64,000 nt of DNA from Alphaproteobacteria bacterium (GCA_016124205.1 WGOD01000002.1:620001-684000); one strand, 5' to 3'. Positions 9,706 through 19,763 are shown, counted from the first letter of the stretch. Notes: generated by a model not told the origin, from the sequence alone. A program made the numbers and translations.

Positions 9706-10794
9706 ATGCGCACACTCGGTATCGTTCTGGGCGCGATCGCGCTGCTTCTGCTCGTTTGGTTTCTGTGGCCGGCGCGCGTCGACCCGGCCTATTGGGACGA
9801 GCCGGAGCCGCCGGAACTCGTCGGTGTGCTGGAACCTGACGGGGCGCTGGCCGCAGCCGGAGCGCGGGGCGACGGGCTGATCCAATCGAGTGAGGATATC
9901 GCACTGGCACCGGGCGGCGGCTTCTATACCGGCCAGCCCGACGGCACGCTGATGTGGGTGTCGGACAATGGCCGACAGGCCCGGGTGGTGGCGCAGATCA
10001 CAGACAATCGTCCGGTTCTGGGCCTGCAATGGCATCCCGAAGGCCGGCTGATCGCCGCCGCCTCGGACGGGGTCTATGCCATCGATGTCGATTCAGGCCG
10101 GGTCGAGCTGATCTCGAGCGGTCCGGAAGACCGGCCCTTCGGCTTCGCAGACGATCTCGATATCGCCGAAGACGGCACGATCTACGTCACCGATGCGTCC
10201 TGGCGCTGGCCGAATGGCAATGGCGAGCCGAGCTTCCAGTACGACATGGCGGAGAACCGCCCCTATGGCCTGTTCTATGCCCTGCAGATGGACGGAACGA
10301 TCGAGCTTTTGCAGGACGGCCTCTACTTCGCCAATGGCGTAGCAATGGCCGCGGACGGGCAATCCGTCTTCGTGATCGAGACCTTCCGCTACCGCCTGTC
10401 GCGCTACTGGATCGCGGGACCGCGCGCCGGGGAATGGGAGGTTGTCGCCGACAATCTGCCGGGCATTCCCGACGGCGTGACCGGTGACGGGACGGGGCGG
10501 CTCTATATCGCGATGGACACGCAGCGCGTGCCGCTACTGACCTTCCTCCACCGCAACCCTTTCCTGACGCGGATGATCACCAAGCTGCCGGAATGGGTCT
10601 GGCTGCGCGCCGGGCCGCAGCGAGGCTTCATCCTGGTGGTCGATGAGCAGGGAAATTATCTCGACAGCTGGCACGACCCGGACGGGCGCTGGGGCATGAT
10701 CGCCAATGTCGTGCCCGACGGCGAAGGCCGGCTTTATATCGGCTCGCTGACCGAACCCCGGGCTGGCGTGTTCGTGATCCCACGAGGGATCTAA
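9706..10794 (+). CDS. Strictosidine synthase / SMP-30 family beta-propeller, membrane anchored
   Basis: The ATG at 9706 is preceded by GGGGAGA and begins a hydrophobic helix (MRTLGIVLGAIALLLLVWF) that looks like a signal anchor, so the 362-residue protein probably faces the periplasm. The rest is a six-bladed propeller with strictosidine-synthase family signatures: a blade GFADDLDIAEDGTIYVTDAS, then FANGVAMAADG, VIETFRYRLSRYW and LPGIPDGVTGDG. Relatives hydrolyse lactones or esters; the true substrate is unknown and alkaloid synthesis is not implied. It stands alone, divergent from tkt. Confidence 0.85.
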   Translation: MRTLGIVLGAIALLLLVWFLWPARVDPAYWDEPEPPELVGVLEPDGALAAAGARGDGLIQSSEDIALAPGGGFYTGQPDGTLMWVSDNGRQARVVAQITDNRPVLGLQWHPEGRLIAAASDGVYAIDVDSGRVELISSGPEDRPFGFADDLDIAEDGTIYVTDASWRWPNGNGEPSFQYDMAENRPYGLFYALQMDGTIELLQDGLYFANGVAMAADGQSVFVIETFRYRLSRYWIAGPRAGEWEVVADNLPGIPDGVTGDGTGRLYIAMDTQRVPLLTFLHRNPFLTRMITKLPEWVWLRAGPQRGFILVVDEQGNYLDSWHDPDGRWGMIANVVPDGEGRLYIGSLTEPRAGVFVIPRGI

Positions 10795-10803
10795 ATAATC
10801 CAT

Positions 10804-10870
10804 GTCATCCCGGCGAAGGCCGGGATCCAGAACGACAGTGAATCTGGATTCCCGCCTGCGCGGGAATGAC
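10804..10870. repeat. Nested palindromic repeat (type I, copy 1)
   Basis: Two small hairpins, CCCGGCGAAGGCCGGG and TTCCCGCCTGCGCGGGAA, are themselves in inverted orientation with outer arms GTCAT..ATCCAG and CTGGAT..ATGAC. This is the REP/BIME-like 'GTCATTCCCGC' motif known from many proteobacterial genomes. It lies between the propeller gene and the small lipoprotein gene. Confidence 0.85.
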
Positions 10871-10904
10871 GGATAGTGGTGCGTAAGCCTTCGGAGCCGA
10901 ACCC

Positions 10905-11204
10905 ATGCGCTGTGCCGTCCTCGTACTCGCCACCCTCGCCCTGTCTGCTTGTGCCACCACGCCGTTTGCGGGCGATGCGGTGTTCGCCGATCCGGCCCTG
11001 CATGCCGGCGAAACCGTCCGGTTCTGCGGACGGATCGGCGAGGACGACCTCCTGCGCGGGGAAAACGGAAGCGGCGCAGCGCTGACGATCTCGGACTGGG
11101 GCCTGGTCAATCCGGCCTTCACCGGCGACATCTGCATCGAGGGCGTGGTCGGCGAGGATGCGGCGAGCGTCGCCATCCTGCGCACCCTGAATGAAGGCGA
11201 TTGA
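10905..11204 (+). CDS. Small predicted lipoprotein, function unknown
   Basis: The 99-residue product begins with a lipoprotein signal peptide ending in the lipobox LSAC at about residue 16, so it should be lipid-anchored. The mature part is about 80 residues with two cysteines (FCGRI and DICIEG) and a compact pattern that could form an OB-like or small beta fold, but I recognise no family. It starts 34 bases after a palindromic repeat and is followed by another, so it appears to be a single-gene unit. Confidence 0.75.
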   Translation: MRCAVLVLATLALSACATTPFAGDAVFADPALHAGETVRFCGRIGEDDLLRGENGSGAALTISDWGLVNPAFTGDICIEGVVGEDAASVAILRTLNEGD

Positions 11205-11216
11205 CCCCCTCACCCT

Positions 11217-11320
11217 CCCTCGTCCTTCGAGGCTCGCTACGCGAGCACCTCAGGATGAGGGATATAAAGATTTCCCCTTATGCTGAGGTGCGGCCAACGG
11301 CCGCCTCGAAGCACGAGGGG
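11217..11320. repeat. Nested palindromic repeat (type II, copy 1)
   Basis: Outer arms CCCTCGTCCTTCGAGG and CCTCGAAGCACGAGGGG enclose two sub-hairpins (TCGCTACGCGA and CGGCCAACGGCCG) and inner arms CACCTCAGGATGAGGG / CCCCTTATGCTGAGGTG. It fills the space between two convergent genes and could end transcripts from both sides. Closely related in plan to the element at 13962. Confidence 0.85.
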
Positions 11321-11322
11321 TT

Positions 11323-12198
11323 TCACTCCACCTGTACCAGAAGCGCGGTGGCGTCGTCCTTGGTCTTGAGGCGGCCGATCTTCACGTCGTCTTCCGGATT
11401 GCGTTCGGCATTGCGCAGGTCTCGGATCAACGCGAGCAGGCCGTCCTCCTCGAGCGCGCGGTCCATCAGCGTCTCGACCGTGCAGATGCCGTAGGGCTCG
11501 ACGAGGCGGAAGAAGCCGTCGGACATCAGGAGGACATGGTCACCTTCCGACACGCGGACGCGGTCGGTCTCGGCACGGGCGGCGGCTTCGGGATGCAGCG
11601 AGAAGACCCAGTGGTGGCCTTCGGTGTTCATCAGCCCGCGGGTCTCCCGCGCATTGGCGTAGCCGCCCGCCTTGCCGGCCGGTTCGGCCAGTTGCTGGCG
11701 GTTGAGCGCGTGTTCGGCCTTGATCAGGTCGAGCTGGCCGACGAAATGCGTGTGGCTGCCCGAGCGCACGATGGCGACGCAATCCCCGAGCGCGGCAAAG
11801 TCGACGCTGCCGCCCTCGCACCGCATCCAGATCCCGCCTGCGCTCGGCAGATTGTAGCGCGGCTCGGCGTCGAGGTTCACGACCGCTTCGGTACGCGCGG
11901 TTTCGGCAACGCCGTCAATGATGCGCTCGAGATAGGCCCTGGGCGCTTCGCCGGATCGCGGCGGCGCGGTGAGAGCCGCATTCAGCGTGTCGGCATACCA
12001 GGCCGCGTCGCTTTCAAACAGCAGGGGTCCTGACGCTTCGCGTTCGACCATGTCCGGGAAGACGCGACGCGTGCCGACATCGGTCGCGCCATCGACCACC
12101 CAGGCCGTACCGGTGCCTTCGTCGAACCCGTAGCGGTCGTCCCCCGTCCCGTTGCCGGAGGGGAAGTTGACCGCGTCGACGAAGGTGATGCCGGCCAT
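11323..12198 (-). CDS. PP2C-like serine/threonine phosphatase family protein
   Basis: The 291-residue protein has the metal-dependent phosphatase pattern: an N-terminal acidic site (GDDRYGFDEGTGTAWVVDGATD), the central GDCVAIV strand, HVLLMSDGFFRLV in place of the usual SDG segment, and a C-terminal DDVKIGRLKTKDDATALLV motif. Such proteins dephosphorylate Ser/Thr targets or take part in sigma-factor partner switching; no kinase or anti-sigma gene lies next to it. The start is only four bases after the yebC stop, so the two are probably co-transcribed. Confidence 0.82.
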   Translation of the reverse strand: MAGITFVDAVNFPSGNGTGDDRYGFDEGTGTAWVVDGATDVGTRRVFPDMVEREASGPLLFESDAAWYADTLNAALTAPPRSGEAPRAYLERIIDGVAETARTEAVVNLDAEPRYNLPSAGGIWMRCEGGSVDFAALGDCVAIVRSGSHTHFVGQLDLIKAEHALNRQQLAEPAGKAGGYANARETRGLMNTEGHHWVFSLHPEAAARAETDRVRVSEGDHVLLMSDGFFRLVEPYGICTVETLMDRALEEDGLLALIRDLRNAERNPEDDVKIGRLKTKDDATALLVQVE

Positions 12199-12202
12199 GG
12201 GG

Positions 12203-12964
12203 TTACTCCATGCCGGCGAGGGCTTCGTCAGAGAAGTCGGCGTTGGAGAAGACGTTCTGGACGTCGTCGAGATCGTCGAGAACTTCCAGCAACTTCATCA
12301 CGCCCGCGGCCTTGTCGGCCTCGACCTCGATCAGATTCTGCGGCTTCCAGATGATGTTGGCGGACTTCGCCTCGCCCAGCTTGTCCTGCAGCGCGGAGGA
12401 AACCTCGCCGAGGTCTTCGCGGGCGCAGATGATCACGTATTCGCCCGGCTCGTCCTCGTCGCCCTCTTCGGTCGATACGTCCTCGGCCCCGGCCTCGATG
12501 GCGGCCTCGAACACGGCCTCCTCGTCGCCGACGGTGACCGGGAAGCGGATTTCGCCGACCTGGTCGAACATGAAGGCGACGGCGCCGGTCTCGCCCATAT
12601 TGCCGCCATTCTTGGAGAAGGCGGTGCGCACGTCGGAGGCGGCACGATTGCGATTGTCGGTCGAGACCTCGACGATCAGGCCGATGCCGCCGGGGCCGAA
12701 GCCCTCATAGCGGATTTCCTCATAGGCCTCGACATCGCCGCCGGTCGCCTTGTCGATGGCGCGCTGGATATTGTCCTTCGGCATCGACTGGCCCTTGGCG
12801 TTGGCCACGGCCAGACGCAGGCGCGGGTTCATGTCGGGGTCGGGTCCCCCCATCTTCGCGGCGATGGTGATTTCCTTGGAGAGCTTGGAGAACAGCTTGC
12901 CGCGCGCCTTGTCCTGACGGCCCTTGCGGTGCTGGATATTCGCCCATTTCGAGTGCCCGGCCAT
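12203..12964 (-). CDS. yebC: YebC/PmpR family transcriptional regulator
   Basis: The start at 12964 gives the canonical [19 protein letters not shown]-terminus; the track adds seven codons upstream. Further family segments are [28 protein letters not shown] and the [18 protein letters not shown] block. 253 residues is normal. Family members act as DNA-binding regulators or help translation of difficult motifs. Here it is not next to the ruvABC genes that often accompany it; the PP2C gene follows. Confidence 0.95.
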   Translation of the reverse strand: MAGHSKWANIQHRKGRQDKARGKLFSKLSKEITIAAKMGGPDPDMNPRLRLAVANAKGQSMPKDNIQRAIDKATGGDVEAYEEIRYEGFGPGGIGLIVEVSTDNRNRAASDVRTAFSKNGGNMGETGAVAFMFDQVGEIRFPVTVGDEEAVFEAAIEAGAEDVSTEEGDEDEPGEYVIICAREDLGEVSSALQDKLGEAKSANIIWKPQNLIEVEADKAAGVMKLLEVLDDLDDVQNVFSNADFSDEALAGME

Positions 12965-13128
12965 GGCCGAAACCTCCTGATGCAATCGGGTGGAGGGGCC
13001 GGATCGACCGGCCCTGATGTGGCGCGTTGTCTAGCCTATCGAAACGCCCTGTCCAAGCCGGTGATACCGAAGCTTCATGCTTTGCCGCTATGGCCCTAGA
13101 TTCAAGAGCCAGATGCCAGGACGATGAG

Positions 13129-13782
13129 ATGCAGATTTTCCTCGATACCGCCGATGCCGCGCTGATTTCCGCCCATGCCGAGACGGGCCTCGTCGACGGG
13201 GTGACGACCAACCCGTCGCTGGTCGCGAAAGCCGGCGGGGATTTCATCGAGGGACTGCAGAATATCTGCGCCGCCGTGGACGGACCGGTCAGCGCCGAAG
13301 TGGTCGCGACCGATGCCGCGACGATGATCGCCGAAGGCCAGAAGCTGCGCACGGTGGCGGACAATATCGTCGTGAAGCTGCCGCTGACCTTCGAAGGGCT
13401 GAAAGCCTGCGCGGCGCTCACTTCGGACGGTCATCCGACCAATGTAACGCTGTGCTTTTCGGTGTCGCAGGCGCTGCTCGCCGCCAAGGCGGGCGCGACC
13501 TTCGTGTCGCCCTTCATCGGCCGGCTGGATGATCGCGGCGAGGACGGGCTCGGCCTGATCCAGCGCATCCGCGCCGTCTATGACGAATATGGCTACGAGA
13601 CGCGCATCCTCGCCGCCTCGATCCGTTCGGTCGAACATGTTGAGGGTTCGGCGCTCGCCGGAGCCGATGCCTGTACGATCCCGCCGTCGATCTTCGAGCA
13701 GATGATCCGGCACGACCTGACCGATGCCGGGCTCGCCGCCTTCCTGAAGGATTGGGAGCAGTCCGGGCGCGGCGCGATCTAG
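13129..13782 (+). CDS. tal: Small transaldolase / fructose-6-phosphate aldolase family
   Basis: Class I aldolase of the short TalC/Fsa subfamily, moving a dihydroxyacetone unit in the pentose phosphate pathway. The ATG at 13129 yields the family N-terminus [10 protein letters not shown] and 217 residues, matching the 215-220 typical length. GVTTNPSL (24-31) and the Schiff-base lysine in NIVVKLPLT (K83) are present, followed by [11 protein letters not shown]. From sequence alone, transaldolase and F6P aldolase activities cannot be told apart, but the Phe/Tyr context and the nearby tkt favour transaldolase. Confidence 0.93.
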   Translation: MQIFLDTADAALISAHAETGLVDGVTTNPSLVAKAGGDFIEGLQNICAAVDGPVSAEVVATDAATMIAEGQKLRTVADNIVVKLPLTFEGLKACAALTSDGHPTNVTLCFSVSQALLAAKAGATFVSPFIGRLDDRGEDGLGLIQRIRAVYDEYGYETRILAASIRSVEHVEGSALAGADACTIPPSIFEQMIRHDLTDAGLAAFLKDWEQSGRGAI

Positions 13783-13850
13783 TCGTCACGCTCGTGCTTT
13801 CCCGCCTTCACGAGGGCCGGCGAGGCACAGGCCTGTGAGTCAATATCTCC

Positions 13851-13909
13851 GGGTTTCCCGCGCAGGCAGGAAACCAGACTGGATCCCTGCCTTCGCAGGG
13901 ATCCCGGAT
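13851..13909. repeat. Degraded palindromic repeat (type I, copy 2)
   Basis: GGGTTTCCCGCGCAGGCAGGAAACCAG followed by ACTGGATCCCTGCCTTCGCAGGGATCC resembles the two hairpins of the element at 10804, but with several changes, as expected of a decayed copy. Confidence 0.65.
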
Positions 13910-13961
13910 TCACCCACCGACGCGTCCCGGGTTCGCGTCAGCGAAGACCGAACCCTTCTTC

Positions 13962-14058
13962 CGCCCTTCGAGACGCGTCCTTGCGGACGCTCCTCAGGAC
14001 AGGAAGAAGAAAGAGAGCCTGTCCTGAGGAGGCCGGTTACGGCCGTCTCGAAGGGCAG
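13962..14058. repeat. Nested palindromic repeat (type II, copy 2)
   Basis: Outer arms GCCCTTCGAGA and TCTCGAAGGGC, a GCGTCCTTGCGGACGC sub-hairpin, inner arms CTCCTCAGGACAGG / CCTGTCCTGAGGAG around a purine-rich loop, and a GGCCGGTTACGGCC sub-hairpin. It ends eight bases from the stop of the convergent YmdB gene and may serve as a bidirectional terminator. Confidence 0.85.
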
Positions 14059-14066
14059 GCGTTCTT

Positions 14067-14888
14067 TCAGACCTCCGGCACAGCCTGCGCCAGCAGGCCG
14101 CCCATCCGGATCGGTTCGCAGCGAACCGCGAGGCCGGTCCGGTCGTCGGTCTCGACGAAGAGGCCCGACAGGGTCGCCTCGCCTTCGGCCGGGGTGAAGC
14201 GCCCCGAGCGCAGGCGCGAGGTGAAGCGGCGTAGCGGCTCTTCCTTGTCCATGCCGATGACGGAATCGTAGTCGCCCGTCATCCCCAGATCGGTGATGTA
14301 GGCGGTGCCACCCGGCAGGATGCGCTGGTCCGCCGTCGGCACATGGGTATGCGTTCCGACCACGACGCTGGCGCGGCCATCGCAGAAAAAGCCCATCGCG
14401 GTCTTTTCACTCGTCGCCTCGCCATGGAAGTCGACGATCACCGCGTCGGCGACCTGACCCAGCGGCGCGTTCGACAATTCGCGTTCGGCCGCCACGAAGG
14501 GGTCGTCGAGCGGGTCCATGTAGAGCCGGCCCATCAGGTTGGTGACCAGCACGCTGCGCCCGTCCCTGGTATGGAACAGGTTCGCGCCCTTTCCCGGGAT
14601 GGGAAGGTCTTGGGGGTAGTTCGCCGGACGGATGAGGCGCGGTTCCTGGTCGAGCAGGGTCAGCGCCTCGGCCTGGTCCCAGGCGTGATTGCCAAGGGTA
14701 AGCGCGTCCGCGCCCGCGTCGAACAGGTCGTCCGCCGTACCCTTGGTGATGCCGAAGCCGGCCGCGGCGTTTTCCGCATTCACCACGACGAAATCGAGCT
14801 TCAGCGTCTCGCGCAATCCCGGCAGGTGGTCCTGCACGGCGCGGCGGCCGGTCCGTCCGACGACGTCTCCGAAGATGGCGAGGCGCAT
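14067..14888 (-). CDS. YmdB-type metallophosphoesterase (TIGR00282 family)
   Basis: The start at 14888 gives the conserved MRLAIFGDVVGRTGR; the track begins 18 codons too early. Metal-ligand motifs occur in family order: GDVVG, NAENAAAGFGI, GNHAWDQ, DFHGEATSEK and GTHTHVPTADQRI. 273 residues is normal. Studied members hydrolyse 2',3'-cyclic nucleotides and influence biofilm decisions in Bacillus. It is divergent from ahcY. Confidence 0.93.
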   Translation of the reverse strand: MRLAIFGDVVGRTGRRAVQDHLPGLRETLKLDFVVVNAENAAAGFGITKGTADDLFDAGADALTLGNHAWDQAEALTLLDQEPRLIRPANYPQDLPIPGKGANLFHTRDGRSVLVTNLMGRLYMDPLDDPFVAAERELSNAPLGQVADAVIVDFHGEATSEKTAMGFFCDGRASVVVGTHTHVPTADQRILPGGTAYITDLGMTGDYDSVIGMDKEEPLRRFTSRLRSGRFTPAEGEATLSGLFVETDDRTGLAVRCEPIRMGGLLAQAVPEV

Positions 14889-15066
14889 GGTGGCTCCGTT
14901 TTGAAGATCAGGCGTGCGGCCTATATCGAGCGTCACGCACATGCAAGGCAGGTCTGTTCCCGTACGAAGTTGAGCCTTGGCGAACCCCGTGTTAGAGCCC
15001 GCGCGGCTTTACCAGAGACCCTGCCCTCTCTTTTCGTTTTTCAATGTCCCAAGAGGAATATCCGAC

Positions 15067-16467
<1,401 letters not shown>

Positions 16468-16493
16468 GCGGTCACTGAACCGTTACAAAAAAG

Positions 16494-16526
16494 ACGCCCC
16501 GGATCGGCCGATCCGGGGCGTTTTTT
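16494..16526 (+). terminator. Rho-independent terminator after ahcY
   Basis: Arms ACGCCCCGGATC and GATCCGGGGCGT form a perfect 12-bp stem with a GGCC loop, followed by TTTTTT. A run of A precedes the stem, so it can also act on the other strand. Confidence 0.95.
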
Positions 16527-16587
16527 CTTGGGCTGATCATCTTCGGTTGTTAACCTTCGCGGCAAACGACGTCTCGAGGGGAAAACC

Positions 16588-18312
16588 ATGCTCCGATCCG
16601 CAGCTGCCCTGATTGCCGGCCTGTTCGTGCTCAGCGCTCCGGCCCAGTCGCAAACCTTGCAATCATCGGTGCTGCCCAACGCCCGTGTTGTCGCAAATGA
16701 CGAGACAGCGACCGTGCTGATGACGGTGCTGAATTCCGGCCAGACCGACGCGACAAATTGCACCGTGGCGAGTTCGGCGCGCGGATCGACGTTGAGCGAT
16801 CTGCACTGGACACAGCTTGTCGCAGGCGTTCCGACGGGCGCGCAGGACGCCCCGTTCTCCGTGCTGGCAGGCGGCCGCACGGATCTGGTGATCGCCTCGA
16901 CCGACAGCGGGTCGACCTACACTGTTGGTCTGCGCGCGGTCTGCGATGGCGGCGTTGAAAGCCCGGTCTACACCGGGGTGAATACCGTCACGCTGTCCTT
17001 CCGCAATAGTTCCAGCGACATATTGCCGATCATCTCCACCCTTTCAGGTGACGGTGTGATCCGGTTCAACCCGACCACAAGGCGGGCCGTCTTTGCGGTT
17101 GCAGCGGTCAATATCGGTGTAGAACGCAATGTCCGTATCAGTGGCCGGTCCATCGGACTTCTGGATGAGCCAACGCTCTCGACACAGATCTGCGAAACCG
17201 ATGCCAGCGGCGTGTGCCTGTCGGCGCGGACCGCGACCGTCGATGTGACACTCGGGGCCACGCCGCGCTTCTTTTCGGTCGCGGTGACGGCGCAGGAGGG
17301 CGACGGCGTCCCGTTCTTCCCGCAACTGATCCGCTACGAGCTTCAGTTCGAAGACCAGACGAATTTCTCGCGCGCGACCACCACCGCTGCGCTCTACCTG
17401 CCGCTTCAGACCTATGATCCGGCCTTCGCGAACTGGCCGGACGGTGTCTACCGGCTGAGCGCCCGAAACGCGGATGACGTCACCGGCAGCAATGTGTCAC
17501 CCGGCTATCTGGTGATCGGGAACGAAGAAGTCGCCGCATCCTTCACGCAGGAACGGACGGTCGAATTCATTCGTCAGACCTTTGATCAGGTGGTCACATT
17601 CGACAGCCTGTCCTTCACCCGGCTGCCGACCGATTGTGGTGTGAACGGCACTCCGCTCCCGGAAGGATGCCGCATTCAGATGACGGGTTCGGCACGCGCG
17701 CTGGATACGGGCAATGGCGATGCGGGAAGCTTCACCGTGCGGTGCGATTTTGACCGGGACAACGGCGCACGATGCCGCTTCACGCCGGTTGCCAGTTCGG
17801 ACATTTCGCGTCCCTCAGTCGACATTCCGTCGGACATCGTGGCGCTCGGCGGGGGATTCAGCCTGGTCGGAGCGGGAGCCATTCCAGGCGGGCTGGAGGG
17901 CCTCGATGTCAGCCGCTTCTTCCGTGACATTACGGGGATCGGGGACTCCGCGATCGTTTCGACCGGCGCGGCACGGTCTGGCGACCAGTATCTGTCACCC
18001 GAATTGCGCGGCCAGGGGGCGATCGCCCGCGATATCAGCTTCACCTTCGAAGGCTGTACCATTACCGGCTACATCTACTTCTTCCCGGCCACCAAGCCGG
18101 ACGGAACACCGATGGTCGCCGTTGGCGGACGGATTTCAGCTGCATCCTGTGAAGAGGGCGCGGCAGGAGCGGCGTTCTGGGGTGACTACCAGTTCACAAT
18201 GCGCGGCCACGTCCTACAGATCTCGAGCGGCGTATTTTCGGCCTACACCCACACCTACAGCAACGCCGCCGATGTGGGGATCTTCACCAGCTTCGGCCTC
18301 TCGACGCCCTAG
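16588..18312 (+). CDS. Exported protein of unknown function
   Basis: The 574-residue product starts after GAGGGGAAAACC with a clear Sec signal peptide (LIAGLFVLSAPAQSQ). The mature protein is Ser/Thr/Gly-rich and beta-rich with few lysines. It starts with a segment resembling a CARDB/DUF11-like beta-sandwich (ATVLMTVLNSGQTDATNC) and contains paired cysteines (DCGVNGTPLPEGC; RCDFDRDNGARC; GCTIT..SC) likely oxidised outside the cytoplasm. No lipobox, TM segment or sorting tail is visible. I do not recognise a family. It is monocistronic, isolated by the ahcY terminator, and overlaps the stop of the convergent 5-FCL gene. Confidence 0.85.
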   Translation: MLRSAAALIAGLFVLSAPAQSQTLQSSVLPNARVVANDETATVLMTVLNSGQTDATNCTVASSARGSTLSDLHWTQLVAGVPTGAQDAPFSVLAGGRTDLVIASTDSGSTYTVGLRAVCDGGVESPVYTGVNTVTLSFRNSSSDILPIISTLSGDGVIRFNPTTRRAVFAVAAVNIGVERNVRISGRSIGLLDEPTLSTQICETDASGVCLSARTATVDVTLGATPRFFSVAVTAQEGDGVPFFPQLIRYELQFEDQTNFSRATTTAALYLPLQTYDPAFANWPDGVYRLSARNADDVTGSNVSPGYLVIGNEEVAASFTQERTVEFIRQTFDQVVTFDSLSFTRLPTDCGVNGTPLPEGCRIQMTGSARALDTGNGDAGSFTVRCDFDRDNGARCRFTPVASSDISRPSVDIPSDIVALGGGFSLVGAGAIPGGLEGLDVSRFFRDITGIGDSAIVSTGAARSGDQYLSPELRGQGAIARDISFTFEGCTITGYIYFFPATKPDGTPMVAVGGRISAASCEEGAAGAAFWGDYQFTMRGHVLQISSGVFSAYTHTYSNAADVGIFTSFGLSTP

Positions 18313-18884
18313 CGCGTGACCCGGATGGCGCGCTGTTCGGTGACGATCCAGTCGAGCGGCTGGTCATGCTTGCCGGTCGGGACGGATTTGACGATCTGCT
18401 CGTCATAGCAAAGGCCGACAGCGGTGACCGGCCCGGCCTTCCTCAAGGCGTCGAGCGTCATGTCGTAATACCCCGCGCCATAACCGAGCCGATGACCCCG
18501 GAGGTCGGCCGCGAGAAGCGGTACGAGCACGAGTTTCGGCTTGGCCCGGTCGGTGGCCTCTCCCGGCTCCTCGACTCCGAACGCGCCTTTGACGAGTTCG
18601 TCGCCGGGCGTAAAATGGTGAAAGGCCAACGGCTGACCGCGGCCGACGACGCGCGGCAGGGCGAGGCGGACCTGTTCGAGATGGAAGGATTCCATCAGCG
18701 GCCCGGCGTCGATCTCAGGACCGAAGGCGCGATAGCCCGCAACCACGGTTCCAATGGCCGGCCAGAGTTCGTCGGGGAAATGCTCGACAAGGGCGCGGCC
18801 GGCGTCGGGATGCGTCCGGTGCGCCGTGATGCGCCGGGCCTGGGCGGCCTTGCGCGCCCGCTTCTTGCGCCAGCTCAGAAACAT
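18309..18884 (-). CDS. 5-formyltetrahydrofolate cyclo-ligase
   Basis: Converts 5-formyl-THF to 5,10-methenyl-THF using ATP. It has the lysine/arginine-rich N-terminus (KKRARKAAQARR), the family core (LVLVPLLAADLRGHRLGYGAGYYD) with the nucleotide/folate loop GYGAGYYD, and the C-terminal DWIVTEQRAI. At 191 residues it is normal. The order zapA, 6S RNA, 5-FCL on one strand is conserved widely in proteobacteria and supports both the product call and the RNA call; the start codon is only two bases after the 6S closing stem. Confidence 0.93.
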   Translation of the reverse strand: MFLSWRKKRARKAAQARRITAHRTHPDAGRALVEHFPDELWPAIGTVVAGYRAFGPEIDAGPLMESFHLEQVRLALPRVVGRGQPLAFHHFTPGDELVKGAFGVEEPGEATDRAKPKLVLVPLLAADLRGHRLGYGAGYYDMTLDALRKAGPVTAVGLCYDEQIVKSVPTGKHDQPLDWIVTEQRAIRVTR

Positions 18885-18886
18885 GT

Positions 18887-19048
18887 GGCGGTTCCACCTG
18901 CGCCGTCGGGTCGTAACCTTCCCCTACGACCTGACAAGTCAGGTGGGCGCCGCGTGCATGGGACCACGATCCCGGGCAGAGGCAGCTCCCTATAGGAGAT
19001 GTACGGTCGGCGGGATGGTAGACCCAAACGTACGCCGCAGATACCGCC
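18887..19048 (-). ncRNA. ssrS: 6S RNA
   Basis: Regulator that binds sigma-70 RNA polymerase by mimicking an open promoter. Read on the minus strand, the ends GGCGGT..CTGCG and CGCAG..ACCGCC pair to form the long closing stem, with interrupted helices and a large central region between, giving about 160 nt. Position between zapA and the 5-FCL gene on the same strand is the classical ssrS location. Exact ends cannot be fixed by eye; no ORF explains this 196-base space. Confidence 0.82.
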
Positions 19049-19080
19049 ATCGCGATATGTGGCGCGGCGCGGGTCCATAC

Positions 19081-19437
19081 TCAAGTGTCCGACGCTGCTA
19101 CGAGCGCTTCGAGCCGCTCGGCGGCCCTGTCGATACTGCGGGCGAGACGCTCGCGATCGGACCTGAGACCTTCGGCGCGACCCCGGTCGGCGGCCTTCAG
19201 CGTCTCGACCTCGGCTTCCAGGGCCTCGACCCGGCGCACCGCCTCGCGGCGCTCATCGGCGACGACGAGCGAAGCCATCAGAAGCAGGCGCAGATCGCCG
19301 ATCTGACCGACCTGACCGGACAGATCACGGATATGACCATCAAGATGACGGGCAAGATCACGAAGATAGGCTTCCTGGCCTTCCTCGCAGCCGATGGTGA
19401 AGGCGCGGCCATTGATGGTGACGGAGACCTTGCCCAT
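19081..19437 (-). CDS. zapA: Cell division protein ZapA
   Basis: Cytoplasmic FtsZ-associated protein that bundles and focuses the Z ring. The 118 residues show the ZapA head (VSVTINGRAFTIGCEEGQEAYLRDLARHLD) and a C-terminal coiled coil (about residues 60-115). The start overlaps the stop of the upstream coiled-coil gene as TGATG, so the two should be coupled. 6S RNA follows. Confidence 0.93.
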   Translation of the reverse strand: MGKVSVTINGRAFTIGCEEGQEAYLRDLARHLDGHIRDLSGQVGQIGDLRLLLMASLVVADERREAVRRVEALEAEVETLKAADRGRAEGLRSDRERLARSIDRAAERLEALVAASDT

Positions 19438-19763
19438 CAGGCCTCCTCCTCGCCGGCTTCGTCGTCCTCGGCCGTTTCGACCGAAATCGCTGCGGCGCGC
19501 AGATCGCGGATCGCGCCATCGAGCGCCATCGAAGCTTCCTCTGCCGCCTCGACCAGCGCGGCCTCCCGCGCCCGGGCCTCGTCGAGCGCGTCCGCCAGGC
19601 GGGCCCGGTCGACATCATAGGCGCCCATCTCTTCGCTCGCGTTCAAGGCGGCATCGGCTTTCGAGCGGAGGCGCGCGGTCATCTTCTCGACGCGCTCCAG
19701 CGCGGAATCGAAGCGGGACAGGGCAGCGTCGAGGGGATCGGATTCGGACTCGAGGTTCGTCAT
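19437..19763 (-). CDS. ZauP-like coiled-coil protein (DUF4164-type)
   Basis: The ATG at 19763 gives 108 residues that are almost wholly heptad-patterned helix (LDAALSRFDSALERVEKMTARLRSK onward) ending in an acidic tail. The track start 38 codons upstream reads through non-coding-looking sequence. A small coiled-coil gene directly upstream of zapA is described in Caulobacter as ZauP, a ZapA partner that focuses the Z ring. The TGATG overlap and matching features support the same role here; the identity is inferred from position and composition. Confidence 0.8.
   Translation of the reverse strand: MTNLESESDPLDAALSRFDSALERVEKMTARLRSKADAALNASEEMGAYDVDRARLADALDEARAREAALVEAAEEASMALDGAIRDLRAAAISVETAEDDEAGEEEA

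Noticed and set aside
13783-14066. CRISPR-like or transposon-end interpretation of the repeats
   Set aside because: There are only two non-identical palindromes, no regular spacers, no cas genes, and no transposase nearby.
13835-14271. Two + strand ORFs (120 and 96 residues)
   Set aside because: They read through palindromic repeats and the antisense of the YmdB gene; the translations are Arg/Pro-rich and motif-free.
14889-15066. Possible SAH or SAM riboswitch before ahcY
   Set aside because: I looked for the conserved core of these families in the leader and found no matching pairing; a covariance search would be needed to be sure.
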